Origin: Vermamoeba vermiformis
Taxonomy: Eukaryota; Tubulinea; Echinamoebida
DNA: 64,000 bases
Direction: 5' to 3'
Assembly: GCA_045837725.1 (NCBI GenBank)
Contig: JBEWZL010000276.1
Location: 434,001 to 498,000 of the forward strand
In this document: positions 56,701 through 64,000 of the stretch, one piece after another
Layout of the letters: each line of letters opens with the position of its first letter
How positions within the stretch are numbered: the first letter of the stretch is position 1
The notes under the pieces: model-generated
The model's input: the letters and a program-made list of their open reading frames with translations, nothing else
What the model was told of the DNA's origin: nothing
Databases searched by the model: none
Position numbers and translations under genes: made by a program

Positions 56701-58589
56701 ATAGTTGAACATTTCATTTCGTGTCACTAATTAAGGACTCTTTTTGACAGGCTGCAAGTTGGGGATCTGATTCTTGAAATCGACGGCGAAACTGTAGCAA
56801 CTAAGCGAGCCAAGCTCGAAAACTTGATTTCAGCGTCAAGTCCTGCAGCGAAAGTGTGGCGCGTGGATACTAAACTATTGTCGGGTGCATTGGTAATGTT
56901 TCAAAATCAATTTATTGAAACGGTGTAAATTCAATTAAGTCTAATTTGACGTGTCAATCTATTTAGGGCTCTGTTGCTAAATTAAAAGTGCTGCGCGAAA
57001 TCATTAATGAATCAGGGTAAGATCCACTTTGATTGATTCTGGTTAACGCATGAAATTTAAATACAACATTTAGGGCCAAATCCGAGCTTACTCTTGACGT
57101 AGAAGTACCTCGTGTCATTCAAGCCCAGCAATTGCAGGTAAGCGAACAACAGAGAGCTCTCATTTGATTTTTTCTGCTCTTGTGTCAATATTTTTATTTA
57201 TTGCGGTCTCAAGTGATTTCAACTTTGTAAATCCATATCTTTGATGTCTGTACGCGCTGTTGATCCGTATATTAACTCTACATTTAGCCGTTGAGACAAG
57301 GACCTACGTTTGGACTCCTCGATAAAGTTGATGATAGCGGCAAGCAGATCGGCTACATTGACCTCTCGCGCATCCAATTTAATGTAAGCGGCCTATTCGC
57401 ATTATTCCTATTAGTATTTTTTGTAACATGTCGATATGTGCCATTTTTAGGAGGTCGATCCGTCTATGGATGCACTTTTACATACCAATTCGCTGATTAT
57501 CGACTTGCGTGGTTACATTAAGGGCACAATATACAAGTAAGATACATTAATTAATTCACATTATTCGATTCTCAACCGGATTTCACCGCAATTTGCACAA
57601 CGTTGGATCTGACTTGTTGGGATTCACAGATTGGCCCCTCGACTGGTCAACCGCAAGGTCGCAGTATCGCGTACCATTACGCCTATATTATCTTCTTCAT
57701 TGCTCGTTGATGATCTTCAATCAGGCTCAGTTGTAAACCAGCAATATTGCACTCCTGCAACTTTCACGCTGAATCTGCAGAGGTAAACGCGTTATAAACA
57801 TTAGCAGTAGGGGAATAACGTAACTAATATTAATAATATGACCAGCGGATCAACTTCCGACGCCAACCCCGCTCATTACCAAGGCAAGATTGTTGCACTC
57901 ATCGATACCGAGGTAAAACCTATTGGATGCACCTTTGCTCGACGTATTTAACGTTAATATTGCCAGACGATAAGCCACGGAGAACACAGTTGCTTGTGGT
58001 TGAAGGTAACAACGCTGAAAACATGATCCCGCTCTGTCATTTCACAATATCACTGTTCGACTCACATCAGATCGCGTTGTGAATTAACGCAAATTCTTTC
58101 TCTTTCGATTTCGCTTGCACCGAGATGTTAATCAAGCTTTACATCTGAATGCTAATATTCTGCTTATAACAGGCGTGTCGACCCGATTGTTATTTTATTG
58201 GCAAACCTACATCTGGAACTGTCGGCAACATCACGAATTTGGTCTTGCCAGGCGGCGTGGCTGTTGGTTTTACTTCAATGGGCGTTCAAGACAGAGTAAG
58301 GCACTTATATATAATAGTTACTATTTATTAAGGCTGCTTTTCGAACACCAAATTAGATTTTAAAATGAACAGACCCGTCAAAAATTTCAATTAAAATAAA
58401 ACGAGTGATATGATAAATTAATTTACGATTTATTGGCAGGACGGCTCTCAAGTACAGCGTGTTGGAATCAAGCCAGATCTGTTCGTGGAAGAAACAGTCG
58501 AGGCCATCAAAGTGAATCGCGACGTTATTCTCGAAGCTGGGATCGGACATTTCCAAACGAAGGACCCCAGTCAAGTTGTGCAACAGTAA
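53719..58589 (+). CDS. Ankyrin repeats fused to two S41 peptidase units (one apparently inactive)
   Basis: Eighteen exons, from 53719-53860 and 53994-54178 through long exon 54664-55785 to the last exon ending 58589; 1144 residues, traced in phase throughout. It starts MGLSQSF, a possible N-myristoylation site, then three to four ankyrin repeats (residues about 30-185). Unit 1 of the S41 fold starts IYLSSLCQLWGAIKFIHPY, has VIFDVRCR, a Thr/Pro-rich insert, LVFIIDQETPQGIVDIALAL in place of the Ser site, and RPDVV. Unit 2 starts RYLALFKLWNIVHYFYPY, has a PDZ-like part (LQVGDLILEIDGE), IIDLRGYIKGT, the nucleophile site IDTETISHGEH, IGKPTSGTVGN, LPGG and GIKPDLFVEE. So unit 2 should be active and unit 1 a pseudo-protease. 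Cytosolic membrane-tethered regulation is inference. Confidence 0.85.
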
Positions 58590-59102
58590 TGTTACTCGAC
58601 TCGGATCCAGTTGCTCCTCGTAGTTCCCAAGCTACGGAACTTTTAGCGTCAACATAAAACCTCGGGAATTTAGCTGAATTGGATGTCTCACTAAAGATTA
58701 TGAAGGATAATAGGAGGCATTTGGCGACATTGGGTTCTACAGTGAGTTCGAACCAACACGTGTCAACTGGGTGATTTGTGGATGTGTCCCTCGAACGTTC
58801 TTGTGAAGTGACACGGTTCGTAGTAATGAGAAAATAGAGCATACAAAGAACTTCAATTAATGACGTGCAAATCATGATTCTCGCAGTGCATTGCAGCAAG
58901 ATGTGTCAGTGGTGTCACAAAATCTGACGTGAATGACAGGCGTGTCATCGAAAACTTATCAAAGTCAATTTTTTTCATTTCAGTTGTGACGCGAAGCTCT
59001 CAAACACACGTCACTACCAAGTGTTGCATCTGAACAAACGATTTTAAGAGCCAACTCTTCGCGCATTCTAATATCCATCCAGTTATTATTCCCGAAACGA
59101 AG
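58590..59102. other. Spacer and promoter of the 59103 gene
   Basis: 513 bases without a gene. It contains ACACGTGTCA near 58756 and the inverted pair ATGACA/TGTCAT at 58933-58948, relatives of the TGACACGTGTCA element. Confidence 0.45.
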
Positions 59103-60511
59103 ATGACGACCCCAAATACTATTTTTTTGAAGGAATCAGCTCCTGTTGCTCAGACCCAACACGTTGTGCGAGTGTCTCATCCGATCCGCCAAGATGTTAC
59201 AGCCGACATGCAATACAATCGTGTAAGTCAATTTTTAGAACGAGCCTCGATGCGAGACGGAAACGCCATTTTTGGGACCAACCCAAAAATACTCTTCCTA
59301 TTATTCATATAAACAAGATATTAACGCTATTCTTAATACTGACATGATTTTATTTAAACAGCTTTTGAACTATTGTCACAAGATTGCAGATCTTGCGTCT
59401 CAAGTCAACAGAACGAAACAATCACCCGAGATGCTTTCTGCAGCTAATAAGGTTCGTAATCACCTTAACCGTCACGTCTTAAACATTGTTTAGCCCGGAT
59501 CTAATTTTTTAATTTAGGTCCTGCACGCTTTAATGCTGTCTCTTGGCACCGCATCTGGCTCGCTAGACCCAAAGTTAGGACAAGAACAGGTAAGGATTAA
59601 GCGCCAATGCATACTTCAAAAGATTCTTTATCAGCGACGTCACTTGTCGTGGGTGAAAAAAGACAACGAAAAATCGATTTAATTTAAATGTGTGCGTTCA
59701 AATATGCTTTGCACTGGCATGTCATACCAATAATTCAATAACGAATATCACTATTGTATTAGCCAAAAGAGAAATATTCAACTTATTTGATTTATTGAAC
59801 GGATGGGACACGCACCTGTCAAACTTCAAATCTGGACTTGCTTTCCATCTTTACTACTATCCAGCTCTTGCTATACCTTAATACATTTATTTTGCCTCGG
59901 GTTCTTAACCCGGCAGTTAGAAGGAGCAATCTCCAGCGTCCTATTTTTACCGCACGTCAAATCCTGTTTTTAGAGCCTGTCAAACGAGATTGACCGGCTA
60001 ATTTAATGTTAATCGGCAACCGCTCGTCGTACTTTTGGTGTCCTTTATATTATTAGACAGTGTTAGGGCCATTACTGCGGTTGCAATCATCTTTCTCACT
60101 TGCATCTGAAGCGGATGTACTGATCCTTCTTTTTGTAGCTTCCTGTGGAACAAAATCTGACTGGACAGCCAGATATTCTCGAACAGCTTATTATGAGCTT
60201 TATGAAGTGCAATATCGCTCCCAATCAACCAAAACAACCAAGCTTTTTTGGCGATTCATTTTTGAGCACAGATCCAAATCCGCCTAAGGTAAGGCTTATT
60301 TTATATAAATCAATTGACGCGTAAATTTACTATGGACGGTGTTATTATAAAGTCTTTGCTTACAATTTTGGTGATTTTTTGATTTGTTTATTTCTTGACG
60401 CAGAAAACTAACTCATTTTCGGTAATCCAGAAGCGCAAAATTAGTGACGAGAATCCTCCTCATCTAACTCCTCCTGCCGTAATGCCGTTCTCTTATTCGT
60501 ATCCTTTTTAA
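59103..60511 (+). CDS. Unknown small protein, alternative 3' end possible
   Basis: Five exons, 59103-59222, 59362-59451, 59518-59589, 60139-60288 and 60404-60511, give 179 residues. No TM or known domain. Helical segments (LLNYCHKIADLASQVNR, LQ-type VLHALMLSLGTAS, DILEQLIMSFMKC) and a Pro/Ser-rich end (PPHLTPPAVMPFSYS) suggest a soluble, perhaps nuclear protein. The third intron is 549 bases, far longer than others. The last exon can instead splice at GTATCC (60499) to an open exon 60596-60725, replacing the last four residues by about 42 (FAPTTTSNPFSTVETHERRS onward, ending LDMLLN). Both forms are in frame. I do not recognise a family. Confidence 0.6.
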
Positions 60512-60725
60512 CCCGAGTGGGAACTACGGAATTATCCACGGCACTAAGTGCAAAAAAATCTACTTCATTGTTTCTCCTTAACCTCGGTAATCCAGATTTG
60601 CTCCTACAACCACCTCCAACCCATTCTCCACTGTTGAAACGCACGAGCGAAGGTCCGTTACTGTAGCGGATCACCGTCCGCGCAAGTCATCTGGCAGTGC
60701 TCCGCTTGACATGCTCTTGAACTAA

Positions 60726-61363
60726 ATTCCATCCCTGAATACGATACCCCCCGTTGCACGTGCTACTCGTATGGAATGTTTGTTAAATAGCAAAGCGAGG
60801 TAGCATTGACGGGGATTTCGAAACACCTTTAAATCGAATCCAACAATCGATACCTTAGAACTTCACTGACAACCCTAGTCTAGTTTGCGAATTGTACATA
60901 ATGTTAATATAAAATAATAATGAAGCGTCAAAACGAAACGAAAATCGCAGGGTGGTGCTGTCGCTCAAGAGGTGTCACCACGGACGGCATATCAATAACA
61001 CGTAAAAATTAACAAAATGCTTAAGTGCTTTACGTTGTTGACTCGTCCAGGAGAATTAGTGTCGTTTGTTTTTAATGGCAGTGTAAATGTCAATAGAAAC
61101 GGGACCAAATGAACATCACAAAAAAGTATTGCCCTTTCTGACAGGAATACAACAACGCGTATTTAGCACCAATCTATTATTATTTAAATATACAAGTTTA
61201 TTGCGATAACAGTATTGGCGAAGTGCTTTGGACAAACAGCGAGGTTAGATTTGATCAACTTTTTTTTCAATATAGAAGTGCGCTAAAATATACGTCATTC
61301 ATCAATTTTGTTCCTAATATTTAAATTTACCTTTTGAAATATTAATTAAATATTTTAGAGATA
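60726..61363. other. Spacer before the FBXO11-like gene
   Basis: 638 bases, AT-rich towards the right end, with no supported coding frame. The FBXO11-like promoter should be here; no element recognised. Confidence 0.5.
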
Positions 61364-63980
61364 ATGGATTCGATAGACGACCTACCACCTTCAGACGCAG
61401 CCGAAACTACAAGCTCGCACGATTTTTATTTATATTCATTCCCCGACGAAGTTGTTATGGCCATTCTTTCGTTCATGGCTGCGCCAGATCTCAATAATTT
61501 GTCTCAGTGCTCAGTATTTTCTCAACATTTGGCCAATTCAAACGAGCTATGGCACGATTTGTTCACACGCGATAAGGCTGGTGTTCAACTATTAACAAGG
61601 CGTCAAAAGGTACGAGAGGAGAGTTCGGATGAAGAATTCGGTAAGTACGATCTACTCTTATAAATCTTACCTCAAACTTCGATGTAGACTTTGATGATGA
61701 CGAGGAAGAGGACGAGGATATGGCGGAGGAAGCTGCACTACGAAGAAAAAGAAAGCTTGCATTGTTCAAGCGACTCAAGAATTTGTTGTGGCGGAGCGCC
61801 ATGTCCAAGAACGAGTCCGAGTCCTCTGAAGAGCCCGCGCAGAAGAAAATCAAACTTGATTTAAGTGAGGAGCCGCAGAACAACGATGAAGAGAAGAATG
61901 AGAGTGAGCCTACTCCGAGTAAGTACAGCATCCGAAGGGCGATCTGAACAGAACATAAATAACATGCTTATTGTAGTGGAGCTGGAACAACCCGTAATAG
62001 TCGATGCCGCTCAAGACTTTTACGATTGGAAAGCAATTTATCGCAAAGCTAAGCCTTACGACTCAATTCAAGAAGCCGTCGACATGGCAATCGTAAGTAG
62101 TAGAGATTTGAGTTTCGCAAATACTAAGACTCGAAAGGACGGTGATACCATTATTGTGGGTCCTGGTCTGTATAAAGAAGGTATTCTGATCGAGAAGGCG
62201 ATAAGTCTTGTTGGCAACGATTTCGAGAGCGTTACGGACTCGAAAACTATTGAAAGAATCAAGAAATTGAAGAGAGACAAGCAACTCAAAGAGTCGGCGG
62301 GTAAGATATCATTTGGTTTTACGTTCGATTTACTAGCAGATCTTATCAGTGTTTACTTGTCTGCCATTCTTCGCTTATTAACTCTGTTGCAGAGGTCGAA
62401 AAGAAAAAGAGCGAAGGAAAAGAAGAAGTTCCCGAGAAGAAAGAGCGCATGATCGAAGAGTGGGAAAAAGGGCGCGTGATTTTATCGAGCAGCACGTACA
62501 ACACAATCGAAGTCACGGTTAACACCAAAGTGTTGGTGAAGGTAAAGACATATCGATGCTGATTGTCCTGAAGCGGTGATGTGTTATTAACGATTGTGCT
62601 CAGAACATCTCGATTCAACAAGCAGTGAAACCTCCGAACAAGTGCTTCGGTGTTTGCGTGGATGTTGGCACTGTCACGCTCGATAACTGCGAGATCAGCT
62701 CGTCCTCCCTGTCCACTGCCATCGTAAGGAAGAGTGGCACATTGACACTCACGAATTGTTGGGTCAGTGATTCAGCGCAGATCGGTGCTTTTGCCGTCGG
62801 AAACTCCAATTTGATTGTGCAGTCTTCGAGTAAGTAACTTTCGAAACTAATAACTTATGTTTTAACTTGTTACAGCTTTCGAGCAGACACTGAGTTACGC
62901 CGTTGCATGTCTCAATGGCTCATCGTTGGTGCTCGAGAAGAACAAGATTATTGAGTGCGGCGGTGTTAAGATTGAAGAACACGGCACACGCGCGTTGCAA
63001 ATCAACCACAACGAGTTTTATCAGCAAGTCTGGACAGTACGTCGACTATATAGAGAAGTATACTTGGCTAATGGTTCTTGTAGGCTTTGAGAATTGACAA
63101 GACAAACGACATCGTGCTTTGCAACAACACGATTCATAAAGGCAAGACGCTTGGCATCACTGTGAAAGATTTAAAGGTACATCCGCGTGCTAAAATAGCA
63201 ACTAATAACGTGCGCAGAGTGGTCTCATTGACGGCAACAAAGTTCAAGACAACGTCAAGTCCGGCTTGTTGATGCAGGACTCGCAAAACGTCGTCATCAC
63301 CAACAACGTGTTTAGCGGAAATGGCGACTGCGGTGTTGATGCAAAAGATGTGAAAGACGTTACAATAGCCAACAATACCATCGTAAGTGTATTACAGCCA
63401 TTGCGAGTACGGGCTGCTTAATCGACTGACAATCGCCGCAGGAAAATAATCTGATGTCGGGTGTGGATCTGTACAACTCGACAGCTGTCATTGACGGCAA
63501 CAAGATCAATCACAACAATACTGGTGTCTACGCGTTTCACAAGTGCGTGCTCGAAGTTCGGAACAATACGTTGAACAAGAACAAGACCAACGGCCTAGAG
63601 ATACGCATCGGAGTTCCCGTGAGCATTGAAAATATGATTGGCAATACCGCGGAGTACAATGGTCAAAATGGAATCATAATTTGCCGACGTGACGATGGTG
63701 AGGCATCTGCCATTGACTCGGCATTCTTAACTGCTAACAACAAGTTAATGGGAAATTCGCACGAGGATCTGTTCGTGGAAGTCAAAAAGTATGCCTTCGA
63801 TTCGGATCTCAAGCTGTCATTCGAAACTAGCGATAAAGAAAAAGGCGAAAGTAAGCTCTCACAATATATTAAGCGTTTGACTAATGAGTATTGTTAGTCA
63901 CTGCCGATGTCGAAGAGGCTATTAAGCGCGGAGTTTGCACGTTCTCTTACACTGGATATCACTTCCACCCGCAGTATTGG
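61364..63980 (+). CDS. FBXO11-like F-box/parallel beta-helix protein (3' partial)
   Basis: Ten exons seen: 61364-61640, 61688-61918, 61977-62300, 62393-62541, 62604-62829, 62876-63036, 63084-63176, 63218-63382, 63442-63850 and 63898-63980, all in phase; a donor after 63980 shows that coding continues outside the window. Order: F-box (YSFPDEVVMAILSFMAAPDL, residues about 25-70), acidic and basic linker, then right-handed beta-helix repeats of the carbohydrate-binding/CASH type (DGDTIIVGPGLYKEGILIEK, NVVITNNVFSGN, LDVRNNTL-like turns). The last residues (GVCTFSYTGYHFHPQYW) match the start of a UBR-type zinc finger, as in FBXO11. It should be an SCF substrate receptor. A 36-base in-frame stretch at 62092-62127 may be a mini-intron. 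Confidence 0.88.
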
Positions 63981-64000
63981 TAGGTTTAATAGACCGTCAA

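Overview
This window is nuclear DNA of a single-celled eukaryote. Almost every gene is cut by short introns, mostly 45-100 bases, with GTAAGT- or GTACGT-type donors, CTAAC/CTGAC/CTAAT-like branch points and AG acceptors. Genes lie on both strands with short spacers. The content (paxillin-like LIM protein with LD motifs, coactosin, Ras, PSI/EGF surface receptors, many F-box proteins) fits an amoeboid protist, most likely in Amoebozoa. That placement is inference; no rRNA gene or other direct taxonomic marker is present. I see no tRNA, rRNA, CRISPR array or intact mobile element.

Layout. 1-8121: three tandem, highly similar genes for secreted-then-anchored Cys-rich receptors; the first is cut by the window edge. 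8227-9000 (-): an adenosine-specific kinase family protein, normally prokaryotic. 9150-11618: a multi-spanning membrane protein with a Get1/WRB-like core. 11705-13561 (-): a kelch protein. 13768-14226 (-): a small heat-shock protein. 14665-16756: an MFS transporter. 16916-18605: a paxillin-like LIM protein. 18844-19354: a small two-TM orphan built from exons that are each very short. 20005-20638: coactosin. 21136-21475: a small one-TM protein of possible B12D/NDUFA4 type. 22206-24171: a geranylgeranyl-reductase-like flavoprotein. 24598-28662: RNA polymerase II subunit RPB2.

28984-35293: three tandem F-box-like nuclear-type paralogs. Only the third reads cleanly; the first two have frame breaks. 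35585-37304: an F-box/LRR protein whose first exon is only the ATG. 37452-41008 (-): a GPI-type surface protein gene with a clean 3' half and a 5' half that cannot be read in one frame. 41338-44319 (-): NADPH-cytochrome P450 reductase. 44715-45868 (-): a Ras GTPase. 46310-46929 (-): a small two-TM protein. 47738-50167 (-): an F-box/TPR protein. 50330-51019 (+) and 51171-53477 (-): nicotinamidase and nicotinate phosphoribosyltransferase, two steps of the nicotinamide-to-NAD salvage route, placed end to end. 53719-58589: ankyrin repeats fused to two S41 protease units, the first apparently dead. 59103-60511: an unknown small protein. 61364 to the right edge: an FBXO11-like F-box/beta-helix protein, cut by the window end.

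Themes. Ubiquitin-ligase adaptors are dense (six F-box-type genes or copies in about 35 kb). Cell-surface and cytoskeletal genes fit an adhesive, motile cell. Exon boundaries given below were placed by hand from splice signals, protein frame and paralog comparison, and should be confirmed with transcripts.
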